DNA from: Planktothrix paucivesiculata PCC 9631
GTDB taxonomy: Bacteria > Cyanobacteriota > Cyanobacteriia > Cyanobacteriales > Microcoleaceae
Direction: 5' to 3'
Assembly (NCBI RefSeq): GCF_900009265.2
Contig: NZ_LR735001.1
Span: forward strand, 126,059-162,588
DNA: 36,530 nt
The translations under genes were made by a program, and so were the position numbers. Below are positions 7,806 to 14,681 of this stretch, piece after piece (the stretch's first letter is position 1; the number at the start of each line of letters is the position of its first letter). The notes below the pieces were generated by a model. The model had not been told where the DNA came from, did no database searches, and worked only from the letters and a program-made list of their open reading frames with translations.

Positions 7806-8876
7806 TTAATCGTTATCCGATAGAATTTGTAAGCGAATTTTGCCCTCACTACCATCGCCTAATTGTACTTCAATAATTTGACCCGCTAACTGTTCTAAAC
7901 AGCCTAAAAGCGATCGCAAATGGGGGGTACTTGCTCCGGTATCTACATATAAACGGTCGGCTAAACTGCCCACTCGTTTCCAACTGCTATACAGTCTAAC
8001 CATGGTTTGTTCGAGGACTGTGGCTTGTTTAACTAAATCAGAAGCCGTATTTAAACATCCCACCCGCAGCGCTTCTTCTAATGCCATTTCCATATCCACA
8101 GAAGACTGAGTTAAGGCTTGAACTTGACCCGCCGCATCCAAATATTTAGATAAATTTTTCGCTTCCGATGTTAACTGTTTAATCGTATCTACATCAGGAT
8201 TTTCGATCATTTCCCGTTGTAATTCCGTAATATGAACTTCCGGTAGTTTTTCCATTTCTCGCACTAAAGGCGCTAAATAGCGAGGCGGCATTGCGCCCTC
8301 CGTGGCTTTTTCTCGAATGCTATCGGGTATTAAATCCGAGCTCATTGCCGTCCATTCATCATTCAATTGTCGGACTTCCCGGCGGGTAATTCGATCGCCA
8401 TTGCAAGCCGCATCACTAACCATTTGTTGAACTTCTGCGGGGGCTTTTGCTGTTTCTATAAATGCTCGTTTACTAAAATTATTAATCGCATCGGGGTTAA
8501 GATGACCTTGAAGTAATAGGGCATCAGCGCTATTAGCTAATTCAATTAAAGCGTATGCTTGACTTTTACTAATTTCCCTTTCTTTTAACCAATTTAAAAA
8601 CCCTGTTCCCCGTCCTTCGCCGCCTTTTTTCTCGCGATCGCGAACCACTCTTAAAATTCTGCCGCGCCAGATTTCCGTTTGCAAGTCGAAGCGATCGCAA
8701 ACCTTCCAAGCGATATCAATTTGGTGTTCAAAATCCAATTCAGGAATTTCCGCTTCTGGATCAGGGAGTTCAAAATGCAGATCCTGAAATTCTGCTAAAA
8801 CCTGGATCAGTTCATCGGGAGCTTGGGGACTTTCGGCCATCGGACGCACGCACTTGTTGGGAGACTGCCGGATCAT
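7806..8876 (-). CDS. Conserved cyanobacterial protein of unknown function
   Basis: A 356-residue soluble protein I do not recognise by a named family. The first ~55 residues are acidic. Residues ~85-125 include FLNWLKEREISKSQAYALIE, which has the look of a helix-turn-helix (SKSQAYALIELA). The rest is strongly helical and charged, with a probable coiled coil around residues 225-300 and a small beta-rich end (IIEVQLGDGSEGKIRLQIL). HIP1 octamers and even composition mark it as native DNA rather than recent cargo. The start is uncertain: the first ATG (8874-8876) and an internal ATG at residue 13 both lack a good ribosome site. An IS630-type element ends only 57 bp upstream and reads toward this gene, so its original promoter may have been displaced. 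A DNA- or RNA-binding role is conceivable but unproven. Confidence 0.7.
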   Translation of the reverse strand: MIRQSPNKCVRPMAESPQAPDELIQVLAEFQDLHFELPDPEAEIPELDFEHQIDIAWKVCDRFDLQTEIWRGRILRVVRDREKKGGEGRGTGFLNWLKEREISKSQAYALIELANSADALLLQGHLNPDAINNFSKRAFIETAKAPAEVQQMVSDAACNGDRITRREVRQLNDEWTAMSSDLIPDSIREKATEGAMPPRYLAPLVREMEKLPEVHITELQREMIENPDVDTIKQLTSEAKNLSKYLDAAGQVQALTQSSVDMEMALEEALRVGCLNTASDLVKQATVLEQTMVRLYSSWKRVGSLADRLYVDTGASTPHLRSLLGCLEQLAGQIIEVQLGDGSEGKIRLQILSDND

Positions 8877-8933
8877 TATTGCACAATTCGGGAACCTCTG
8901 GAATTCTTCTGCGGGTGTTGTGTCCAGTTCATA

Positions 8934-10115
8934 AGTAGGTGGTCATAAATAAAGTCAACAATAGAAAAAATTGTTTAGGATAATTCTTGAGAGTTACTCA
9001 GGGAATTAAATCGCAAGCGATCGCAGGTACAATCATTTCTTTCGTTTCTATCTTCAATGGCTTGAATTACAGCTTGGCTCAAATCATATTCATCTTCAAA
9101 CATTCTTCCCGCCAGTTCATGAGTTTTTAATTGATGCCATTCTGGTTCGATTTCATTCAATTCAGGGCTATAAGCAGACAGGAAGAAAAATTCTAATTTT
9201 TTGTCTTGCCACTCCCTTTCTTTTTCTTGTATTTTTTGACTTTTATGGACACTGTAGTTATCTTGAATCAGTACGGTAATTTGTCGAGTATTTTGAAAAT
9301 GCTTTTCAGCTTTTTCCGCTTGCCAATCTATAAATTTTATGTAATTCTCACTTGTAATTCCTGACAAACTTAAACCGTACTCAAAACTTTTTCCTTTTTC
9401 TAATACTCCAATTACATTCAATCTTTTTCCTCGCTTTTTCGTCTGGTTTATTTGTTTCTGCTTCCCCTTTTTTACATAGGTGTAACTCACAGGACTCCAT
9501 AAACAAAAACCTGCCTCATCTAAATATTTTAATCTGACCAAACCCTCTTCTTCATAACGCTTTAACGTCTCCAAATCTCTTTTCTTGCTCGCTGTTTTTT
9601 CGGGATTCTGTTTTTTCTTTAAACTGGCTTTTGTTCTTTTCCAGCGCCAGTCTTTTTTTTTTAAGATTTTTCTAATTCTTTCTGCGCTTAGTGCGATCGC
9701 TCTCTCTCGCAGAAGTTTTTCCGACAGTTGACGGCTATTATAAGTTCTTTCATCTGACTCTATACAAGTTTCTAAATATTCTATATCTTCTTCTTTCCAC
9801 CTCCGTTTTCTTCCCGAACGAGGAGCATCAAATAATCCTTCTTTTTCTTGATTTATCCATCGAGTTATTGTTTTTCTTACCATGGCTTCTGAACACCTTA
9901 AAGTCTGGGCTATTTTTGAGACCATCCATCCTCCATCACTAAACATTAATATATCTATTCTCTGCCTTGTTCTTTTCGGAACTTTCTCTTGCTGATACAG
10001 AGTTAGTAGCTCTTGTTTTTCTTCTTCTGTTAGTTGAATTCTTAACCTGAGTGGCATGACTATTCCTCTGATATTTATTCATTTCTTATTTTAACTCTAT
10101 TTATGACCACCTACT
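8934..10115 (-). mobile_element. Complete IS630-family insertion sequence with TA duplication
   Basis: A 1182-bp element bounded by inverted repeats. The left end reads AGTAGGTGGTCATAAATAAA (from 8934) and the right end is its complement (TTTATGACCACCTACT up to 10115), with one mismatch over about 22 bp. Both ends are flanked by the dinucleotide TA (8932-8933 and 10116-10117), the target duplication expected for IS630/Tc1-mariner-type elements. One intact transposase ORF fills the interior. The near-perfect ends and open reading frame suggest recent or still-active insertion. Confidence 0.95.
8975..10057 (-). CDS. IS630-family transposase, intact
   Basis: A 360-residue DDE transposase. The N-terminus has tandem helix-turn-helix DNA-binding domains (GGWMVSKIAQTLRCSEAMVR around residues 42-61, and a second segment ending near SAERIRKILKKKDW). 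The catalytic DDE core shows the first aspartate in KYLDEAGFCLWSP, the second in VLIQDNYSVHKS and the final glutamate in SPELNEIEPEW. Unlike many IS630 copies, which are split by a programmed or degenerative frameshift, this is a single continuous frame. It is flanked by matching inverted repeats and a TA duplication. Its stop lies 41 bp inside the left end. Confidence 0.96.
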   Translation of the reverse strand: MPLRLRIQLTEEEKQELLTLYQQEKVPKRTRQRIDILMFSDGGWMVSKIAQTLRCSEAMVRKTITRWINQEKEGLFDAPRSGRKRRWKEEDIEYLETCIESDERTYNSRQLSEKLLRERAIALSAERIRKILKKKDWRWKRTKASLKKKQNPEKTASKKRDLETLKRYEEEGLVRLKYLDEAGFCLWSPVSYTYVKKGKQKQINQTKKRGKRLNVIGVLEKGKSFEYGLSLSGITSENYIKFIDWQAEKAEKHFQNTRQITVLIQDNYSVHKSQKIQEKEREWQDKKLEFFFLSAYSPELNEIEPEWHQLKTHELAGRMFEDEYDLSQAVIQAIEDRNERNDCTCDRLRFNSLSNSQELS

Positions 10116-10237
10116 TACAGGCTATCTGTTGTTGGTTAGATTTGGTAATTTTGTTAGAAATTAGCCCAAACACTCTGGGAATATAGAATAGTAAAGTATG
10201 ATCTAACCCCTCAATAAAATTGGTTGAGAAATCTCTT

Positions 10238-10486
10238 ATGAAAGTTCAAGAACTCCTCAAGGCGGCTCAAGAATTGAGCTTATCCGATCAAATTCATCTA
10301 GCTAGTCAAATTATGCAGTTAGTCGAACAAAAAATGCCACCCTCGACAGGAGAAATTGCCCCAATTCCCCAGTCAGAAGACCCCCTAATTGGTCTTTTCG
10401 CAGGTTCACCCGATTTGGCAACCCAGTCTGAGGAAATCTTGAATCGAGAACTGAACTCAACCTCTGGTTTTACATGGAAAGAGTAA
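10238..10486 (+). CDS. Antitoxin of a PIN-domain toxin-antitoxin pair
   Basis: An 82-residue protein from the ATG at 10238; a TTG six codons earlier (10220) is a possible but less likely start. The N-terminal half is helical (VQELLKAAQELSLSDQIHLA), probably the dimerisation or DNA-binding part. The C-terminal half contains DPLIGLFAGSPDLATQSEE and ends SGFTWKE, a pattern shared by many cyanobacterial antitoxins paired with PIN toxins and likely the toxin-neutralising tail. The gene overlaps the toxin ORF by 13 bp, the coupling typical of type II systems. The complex would be expected to repress its own promoter in the preceding ~100 bp. The IS630 element ends 122 bp upstream. Confidence 0.85.
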   Translation: MKVQELLKAAQELSLSDQIHLASQIMQLVEQKMPPSTGEIAPIPQSEDPLIGLFAGSPDLATQSEEILNRELNSTSGFTWKE

Positions 10487-10887
10487 TCGCCGATACTGGT
10501 TTTGTTGTCGCTCTTGCTAATCGTTTGGATCAACGCCATGCTGAGGTGACTCCCATTTACTTGCAGTATCAACAGATTTTTCTTCCCCAGGTCGCATTAG
10601 TTGAAATTGCATATTTAATCGGTCGTGATGCAGGAATTACTACCGTTGTCCAATTTCTGCACGGTTTATCTGCTAGTCGATTTGAACTCATTGTCGCGGT
10701 GGAGGAAGATATTGAGCGTACTGCCAACATTTTAGAACAATATATCGATAGTAGAATTGATTTTGTTGATGCCTGCATCATGGCGATCGCAGAACGACTC
10801 AACATTCAAACTGTTTTGACAATCGATCAGCGTGATTTTCGACTGTTTAGACCTAAACACTGTGATCATTTTATCTTAAAGCCATAG
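10474..10887 (+). CDS. VapC-like PIN-domain toxin (ribonuclease)
   Basis: A 137-residue PIN-domain protein, the usual VapC length. The acidic Mg-binding residues are visible: Asp7 in IADTGF, Glu44 in VALVEIAYL, Asp96/Asp99 in RIDFVDACI, and Asp118/Asp121 in LTIDQRDFRLF. VapC toxins are endoribonucleases that often cleave tRNA or rRNA; the target here is unknown. Translation is coupled to the antitoxin by a 13-bp overlap. The last codons (GACTGTTTAGACCTAAACAC) recur almost exactly at 11394-11416, evidence that another PIN gene of this type once lay nearby. Confidence 0.92.
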   Translation: MERVIADTGFVVALANRLDQRHAEVTPIYLQYQQIFLPQVALVEIAYLIGRDAGITTVVQFLHGLSASRFELIVAVEEDIERTANILEQYIDSRIDFVDACIMAIAERLNIQTVLTIDQRDFRLFRPKHCDHFILKP

Positions 10888-11062
10888 ATTAGACAGGCTA
10901 TCATCGTTATTGATGTACAATTGTTTAACTATTGTTCTAACGATTTTGGGCGAGATTGGGTAAAATATCGAGCTAATCAAGCCGATGAGCTTAATTGATT
11001 TTAAGAGACGAGCGATCGCAGGTTTATTAATTATTACAGTAAAAATAATTAGGATTGAGATC

Positions 11063-11356
11063 ATGAAAATTAGAGAATTTCTACAACAAAAACGAGAAGA
11101 TATTTTGCAAATAGCTGATCAACATGGAGCATTCAATGTGCGAATATTTGGTTCCGTGGCTAGAGGAGAAGAAACAGAGAATAGTGATATTGATTTTTTA
11201 ATTGATTACGATGTCTCTAAAATTTCTCCTTGGTTTCCAGTGGGGTTAATTGAAGATTTAGAGCAGATTTTAAATCGTAAGGTTGATGTGGTGACAGCAA
11301 AATCTTTACATTACTTTATTCGAGAAAAAATATTGAATGAGGCAATTAAATTATGA
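11063..11356 (+). CDS. MntA-type nucleotidyltransferase antitoxin
   Basis: A 97-residue minimal nucleotidyltransferase (MNT) protein. The catalytic signature is intact: RIFGSVARGEETENSDIDFL, with the GS of the fold and the two metal-binding aspartates in DID. In the MNT/HEPN (MntA-HepT) systems this protein is the antitoxin that AMPylates and silences the HEPN ribonuclease; that is family knowledge. I chose the ATG at 11063 because AGGA lies 8 bases upstream and the protein then starts MKIREFLQQKRE, as in relatives; an upstream in-frame ATG at 10985 would add 26 atypical residues. The stop overlaps the start of a truncated HEPN gene (ATGA), so the antitoxin now has no intact partner in the window. 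Confidence 0.88.
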   Translation: MKIREFLQQKREDILQIADQHGAFNVRIFGSVARGEETENSDIDFLIDYDVSKISPWFPVGLIEDLEQILNRKVDVVTAKSLHYFIREKILNEAIKL

Positions 11357-11403
11357 AAGAAAATAGAATTTACTTAATCCATATTCGAGATTTGACTATT
11401 TAG
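11353..11403 (+). pseudogene. HepT (HEPN toxin) remnant, first 13 codons plus junction
   Basis: ATG at 11353 overlaps the mntA-like stop as ATGA, the standard coupling of MNT/HEPN pairs. The frame reads MKENRIYLIHIRD, a typical HepT N-terminus, then diverges to LTI and hits TAG at 11401. The catalytic RxxxxH motif and the rest of the ~110-residue HEPN domain are absent. The divergence point coincides with a 23-bp segment copied from the end of a vapC gene, so the loss looks like a deletion or recombination rather than a point mutation. Confidence 0.75.
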
Positions 11404-11416
11404 ACCTAAACACTGT
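11394..11416 (+). repeat. Fragment matching the 3' end of vapC
   Basis: Twenty-two of 23 bases match 10841-10863 inside the vapC gene upstream (GACTGTTTAGACC and onward). In vapC it encodes LFRPKHC; here it has been joined out of frame to the hepT remnant. It is best read as the leftover end of a second, deleted PIN toxin gene. Confidence 0.75.
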
Positions 11417-11785
11417 CATGACTTACGCAAGCAGGCTATATATAGCGTGTCAAAAGTAGGCGATCGCATACCAATGATAATAGCAATCGCCCTAAAAAGT
11501 CCTAATTATTTATTTTCCCCCCAATGTTGGGGGCTAGGGGGCTAGATGGCTTGAAATGTATACTGTTGAGAATGTTAAGGTTATGAAGGATTGATCAGCC
11601 GTTTTGGAACAGATTTCTAAAGCAGCAATATTTGCCCCCTAAATCCCCCAAAATTGGGGGACTTTAAGAGGTTGTCCTCGCTGATTAGCACAGAAACCGG
11701 GTTTCTGAACAATAAGTCTTGATTTCATCCCAGAAATAATAGTCAGAAACCCGGTTTCTTGGTTTGTGTACCTCAGTCCTATTTA
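11404..11785. repeat. Intergenic region made of inverted-repeat fragments
   Basis: No gene. It contains a GACTTACGCA end sequence (~11420-11429) like the MITE ends at 13.96 and 14.31 kb, followed by GCTATATATAGCG. It has two oppositely oriented copies of a CCCCCAAT-TGGGGG hairpin unit (about 11518-11545 and 11632-11661), and two AGAAACCCGGTTTCT-type palindromes (about 11692-11706 and 11743-11760). The last pair could end transcription from the NB-ARC gene. Confidence 0.65.
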
Positions 11786-13309
11786 TTATTTATTAATGAT
11801 TGACTTTATCACCCTCTCAACCTGTAGAGGTGCTTCAATTTCTGTAAACAGTTGAATTGCATTATCAAAATTAGGTTTGCTGTTTTCCCTATCCCCCATC
11901 TGTTGATAGGTTAAAGCCAATTGATAATAGGCTTCAGCTAGTTCACATTTTGCCCCAATATTTTCTAAAAAATTATTAACACAATCTTTCCAAAAATTCT
12001 CAGGTTTAATATTAACGGTTTTCCAATCTTCACTTTGTCTAAAACGTGCGATCGCTTCTTCTCTAATCATTGGATGTAAAAAGAATTCACCATTTTTAAA
12101 TTCCACTAAAGAACAATTTTTTAATGACTCAATCACCCGACGTTGTTCACCTTTGTTGAAATCCCATAATAAACATAATAAGCCCTGATAAGGAACTGTC
12201 AGAGCATTTTGATACCAATAACCTAACCGACGCAATAATTTAAACGCAGAAGGATTAAGTTCTTGCAAACGCTTAAACTGAGAATTCACTAAATTTTTTA
12301 AATCAGGTTTAGCTAAAAGTTCAGCTTTGTTACAATTCCAATAAGCTTGAATATCTCCTTGATCATCTTCTTGAACTGCACCGCAAAGAATTCGCATCGC
12401 CTTGGCATTTCCCCCATAAGCTTTGTGCATTTCAGTTAAAATAGAATCATGATTATTAATCTGATAATATTCAAAATATTGTTTCCAGGCACAATAGTCT
12501 AAGCCAGGTAAACGATAGGTTTCAACCGTAATATCTCCTTCACACAAACGTTCACGACTGGTAATTAAAGTCACTGACTGCACCATCGGATCTGTTAACA
12601 TCCTCAATAGCTCAATATAACGTCGATGGGGTTCAATAAATCTAAATTCAGAATCCAGTGCAGGTTCTAAGTTATCAATTAATATCCCAATTTTTTGATT
12701 TTGTAACAATCGTTTTAGTCGTCCCAAGGATACCATAAAATCCCGTCCAGGTTCCTCATCAAAATCCTTTTTCAGCCATTCGTCAACAATACTTTCAACA
12801 GGCGAGATGGTTTCTCTTTCCTTCGCCATCGTCAAATATAAGATTTTATCAAAGTTTTGATTCTTCAGAAATTCTGTAGCCAGAGTTGTTTTACCAATTC
12901 CTGCTGCGGCTTGAATTAAAATAATTTTTGCACCCTGATTGATTTTGGTTTTAAGGTCAGCGAACGCATCTTCCCGACTAACAAAAATATTATTTTCATT
13001 AGCAATATTTTCGGGAATGGCGATCTCAACTTTATTATAGTAACGATAGTAATGCTCTACTACCGCTTGCACATTATTCCGATTTACCTTTTCTCCACAT
13101 AGGTTTGACAATCTCTGCCAAAGTTTGTATGCAGCCATCTTAACGCTTTCACCTACAAACCCCTGGCTTGCTCCAATTTCGTCATAACTTTTGCCATCTT
13201 TACCCTTCCACGTCTCTTTCAAGATAATAGTTTCAAGGGTACTCAAGGTTTTGAGATTCTTGGTCGGCAGTTGTGTACTGATAAAGTCCAACCCTGAATT
13301 GATCTCCAT
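11786..13309 (-). CDS. NB-ARC STAND ATPase with N-terminal vMAP-like HTH domain
   Basis: A 507-residue STAND NTPase. Residues ~20-70 (LSTLETIILKETWKGKDGKS and on) form the winged-helix-like N-terminal domain found on many cyanobacterial NB-ARC and vWA-MoxR-associated conflict proteins. The NB-ARC core has the P-loop AAGIGKTT (135-142), a Walker B segment GILIDNLEPAL (208-218) and the sensor-like LITSRERL (248-255). A winged-helix region ends in LHPMIREEAIARF, which stands in for the MHD motif. The C-terminus carries little more than one TPR-like pair (ELAEAYYQLALTYQQMGDRE), so the usual long WD40 or TPR sensor array is missing or short. Such proteins are switches in signalling or anti-invader responses; the trigger is unknown. 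No effector gene is adjacent. It lies among toxin-antitoxin genes and mobile elements. Confidence 0.88.
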   Translation of the reverse strand: MEINSGLDFISTQLPTKNLKTLSTLETIILKETWKGKDGKSYDEIGASQGFVGESVKMAAYKLWQRLSNLCGEKVNRNNVQAVVEHYYRYYNKVEIAIPENIANENNIFVSREDAFADLKTKINQGAKIILIQAAAGIGKTTLATEFLKNQNFDKILYLTMAKERETISPVESIVDEWLKKDFDEEPGRDFMVSLGRLKRLLQNQKIGILIDNLEPALDSEFRFIEPHRRYIELLRMLTDPMVQSVTLITSRERLCEGDITVETYRLPGLDYCAWKQYFEYYQINNHDSILTEMHKAYGGNAKAMRILCGAVQEDDQGDIQAYWNCNKAELLAKPDLKNLVNSQFKRLQELNPSAFKLLRRLGYWYQNALTVPYQGLLCLLWDFNKGEQRRVIESLKNCSLVEFKNGEFFLHPMIREEAIARFRQSEDWKTVNIKPENFWKDCVNNFLENIGAKCELAEAYYQLALTYQQMGDRENSKPNFDNAIQLFTEIEAPLQVERVIKSIINK

Positions 13310-13412
13310 GATTGTATCCAGTGGTAAGTAGTAACCTCTAATAATAACTTTAACTGACTTTAATTTACATTAATTGACTTTAAACAAAAACTTTTATCTA
13401 CTTTTATCTACC

Positions 13413-13441
13413 TTGACAAAATAAAGTATAATGTTTATATT
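13413..13441 (+). promoter_or_regulatory. Near-consensus sigma70 promoter reading rightward
   Basis: TTGACA (13413-13418), a 17-bp spacer and TATATT (13436-13441) give an almost ideal sigma70-type promoter on the plus strand. Predicted initiation is near 13448. No plus-strand gene with a ribosome site follows, so the transcript would run antisense through the small minus-strand gene at 13618-13782 to a possible terminator at 13840-13864. Confidence 0.6.
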
Positions 13442-13542
13442 GAAGTACATTGAGATATAAGATCTAATGTAGATTGCTAAGTCCCCTTAGCCTTGACTGA
13501 TCACCTATGCTGCACTGCTTGTGTAGTATTTTACTTGGGGAT

Positions 13543-13576
13543 AAAAAAATCCAGTCGATTTGCCGATCAACTGGAT
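13543..13576 (-). terminator. Intrinsic terminator of the 54-residue peptide gene
   Basis: On the minus strand ATCCAGTTGAT pairs with ATCGACTGGAT around the 6-base loop CGGCAA (one internal mismatch), and the 3' arm leads straight into TTTTTTT. This is a textbook rho-independent terminator about 40 bp after the stop of the small gene at 13618-13782. Confidence 0.85.
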
Positions 13577-13617
13577 GTCTGAAGTTAGATGTTGTTATCG
13601 TTAGCTTTATTGTGCCC

Positions 13618-13782
13618 CTACTTTCTTCGGTTTTTATCTGCTAGAGTCCGCCAGACAAATGCAGCTAAATCCAGAAGCAACAGGATCAGAGTCGTGTCCG
13701 CGATCAATCCGTCGAGACCTGAATCAGACACTCTGATCATACAGAGAGATAGAGTTGTAAAACGTAAGTATTTAGGAGTCAT
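13618..13782 (-). CDS. Small hydrophobic 54-residue protein, possible type I toxin-like peptide
   Basis: ATG at 13780-13782, stop TAG at 13618-13620. The product starts MTPKYLRFTTLSLCMIRVSD, has a hydrophobic helix TTLILLLLDLAAFVW (residues ~30-44) and ends in a basic tail RTLADKNRRK. I do not recognise a family. Reality of the gene is supported by AAGGA 9 bases before the ATG, an extended -10 (TGTTAATAT) about 115 bp upstream, a ~105-base leader able to fold, and a strong intrinsic terminator downstream. A near-consensus promoter fires toward it from the opposite side. A short membrane peptide with a basic end and an antisense transcript is the layout of several type I toxin-antitoxin loci; that reading is inference. 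A normal small membrane protein is the alternative. Confidence 0.55.
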   Translation of the reverse strand: MTPKYLRFTTLSLCMIRVSDSGLDGLIADTTLILLLLDLAAFVWRTLADKNRRK

Positions 13783-13839
13783 CAAAGTATCCTTGTCTAC
13801 ATACGTTCAGCTTTGTAGCCAAGCGAGAGCCTTAGCGTC

Positions 13840-13864
13840 CGCCCTTCAGGTATGGGCGCTTTTT
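13840..13864 (+). terminator. Possible rightward intrinsic terminator
   Basis: CGCCC (13840-13844) pairs with GGGCG (13854-13858) across a 9-base loop and is followed by CTTTTT. The 5-bp stem is short but GC-only. It would end the plus-strand transcript started near 13448, giving an RNA of about 415 bases that covers the whole small gene in antisense. Confidence 0.45.
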
Positions 13865-13893
13865 GGCGTCTGCAAAAAGACTACTTGAATGAC

Positions 13894-13902
13894 ATATTAA
13901 CA
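13894..13902 (-). promoter_or_regulatory. Extended -10 element upstream of the 54-residue gene
   Basis: On the minus strand TGTTAATAT combines the TGn extension with TAATAT. No good -35 hexamer lies 16-18 bp upstream (TTGCCG is 20 bp away), which is acceptable for an extended -10 promoter. Predicted initiation near 13887 gives a ~105-base leader. Confidence 0.4.
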
Positions 13903-13957
13903 CAAAAGAGTTTGGTTAACGGCAATAGTTTTTTAAATTTTTTTGCAGCATCATCAA

Positions 13958-14310
13958 CAGGACTTACGCAGCTACGCTATGCGTAGCGTAGCCCTGTATA
14001 TAAAATCGCGTTTTCTAAACCTTCTGCAACTGGGTGAGAAATTCCCAAGATCCCGATCATTATGTGTGTTTAAAATGCGATCGCCAAAAACGTCTTAATC
14101 AACCGGATTCTATTTGGACGTTTATTATTTTATTTGCGATCGCCTTGATTTTGGTACTAGCGATCGCCTAACATAAAATTAATATTAACCATCAACCAGA
14201 TAAAAGTAGTGAGGCGTTCACGCCTCATTCAGCCCTAACTAACTTTAATGCGTAGCGCTATATATAGCGCATTTTAGTACGCTACATATAGCGTAACTGC
14301 GTAAGTCCTG
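13958..14310. mobile_element. 353-bp MITE-like element with TIRs and 5-bp target duplication
   Basis: The ends are CAGGACTTACGCAG (13958-13971) and the exact complement CTGCGTAAGTCCTG (14297-14310). The symmetry continues with mismatches for about 30 bp (TACGCTAT followed by GTAGCG-rich sequence). Both sides carry the direct repeat ATCAA (13953-13957 and 14311-14315), a 5-bp target duplication that shows the unit moved as a whole. No transposase is inside. Internal features are a short possible coding frame (14034-14171), several HIP1 octamers and a TGAGGCG-TTCA-CGCCTCA hairpin at 14210-14227. Confidence 0.85.
14034..14171 (+). pseudogene. Short cargo frame: Cys-pair plus transmembrane peptide, probably a gene remnant
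   Basis: Inside the MITE, a frame open from 14019 reads FCNW, then from GTG 14034 VRNSQDPDHYVCLKCDRQKR, LNQPDSIWTFIIL and a hydrophobic end to TAA at 14169-14171. The CLKC pair preceded by a further Cys and His resembles a degenerate zinc ribbon, and the C-terminus is a clear membrane helix. There is no ribosome site and no ATG, and the frame closes just upstream, so the 5' end of a former gene appears lost. It could still be a non-canonical small gene carried by the element. Confidence 0.35.
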
Positions 14311-14681
14311 ATCAAGCATCCAGATCGTGAAGACGATTTTTTTTGTGTTGGAGTTACAACGGCGACGGCAAGCGATATGTCCGCTTAATTCAATATAATT
14401 CCCGTAGGGGCGGGTTCACCAATATCTCGAATATCTGCTATAAATTTAACTGAACCTTCCCCTTTTTATTATCAATTAACAGCAAACTCCTTTTGACTTT
14501 CAAAAATTAATAAATTAACTCGATTCTTACTCCTGAATACTAAAAACTTTAGTCAGTTTTAACTAACTAAAGTTTTAGCTTTATTAATTTTTCAACCTAT
14601 TTTAATAGGTTTGAGCTTTGAGCCTAAATTTTAATTCAATGATCCAATGATTCCAGATATCCTAGAGGGTGCGATCGCTAA
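14311..14681. other. Intergenic region between MITE and repeat-protein gene
   Basis: AT-rich, no gene seen. It includes a GTAGGGGCGGGTTCACC motif at about 14404-14420 that looks like an interspersed repeat, and near its right side the hairpins described separately, which probably end transcription of the minus-strand gene at 14682. Confidence 0.5.
14543..14576. terminator. Bidirectional hairpin downstream of the repeat-protein gene
   Basis: AAAACTTTAGTCAGTT (from 14543) and AACTAACTAAAGTTTT (to 14576) form a stem of about 15 bp with one mismatch and a very small loop. On the minus strand it is followed by TTTAGTATT. It lies about 105 bp after the stop of the gene at 14682-15659 and is the best candidate for its terminator. 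Confidence 0.55.

Noticed and set aside
8975-10057. Second ORF within the IS630 element (plus strand, 9691-9942)
   Set aside because: It lies opposite the transposase coding sequence and has no ribosome site or recognisable domain.
13589-13888. A 99-codon plus-strand frame in the 13.6-13.9 kb locus
   Set aside because: No good ribosome site, no protein-like pattern, a candidate terminator inside it, and a better supported gene on the other strand.
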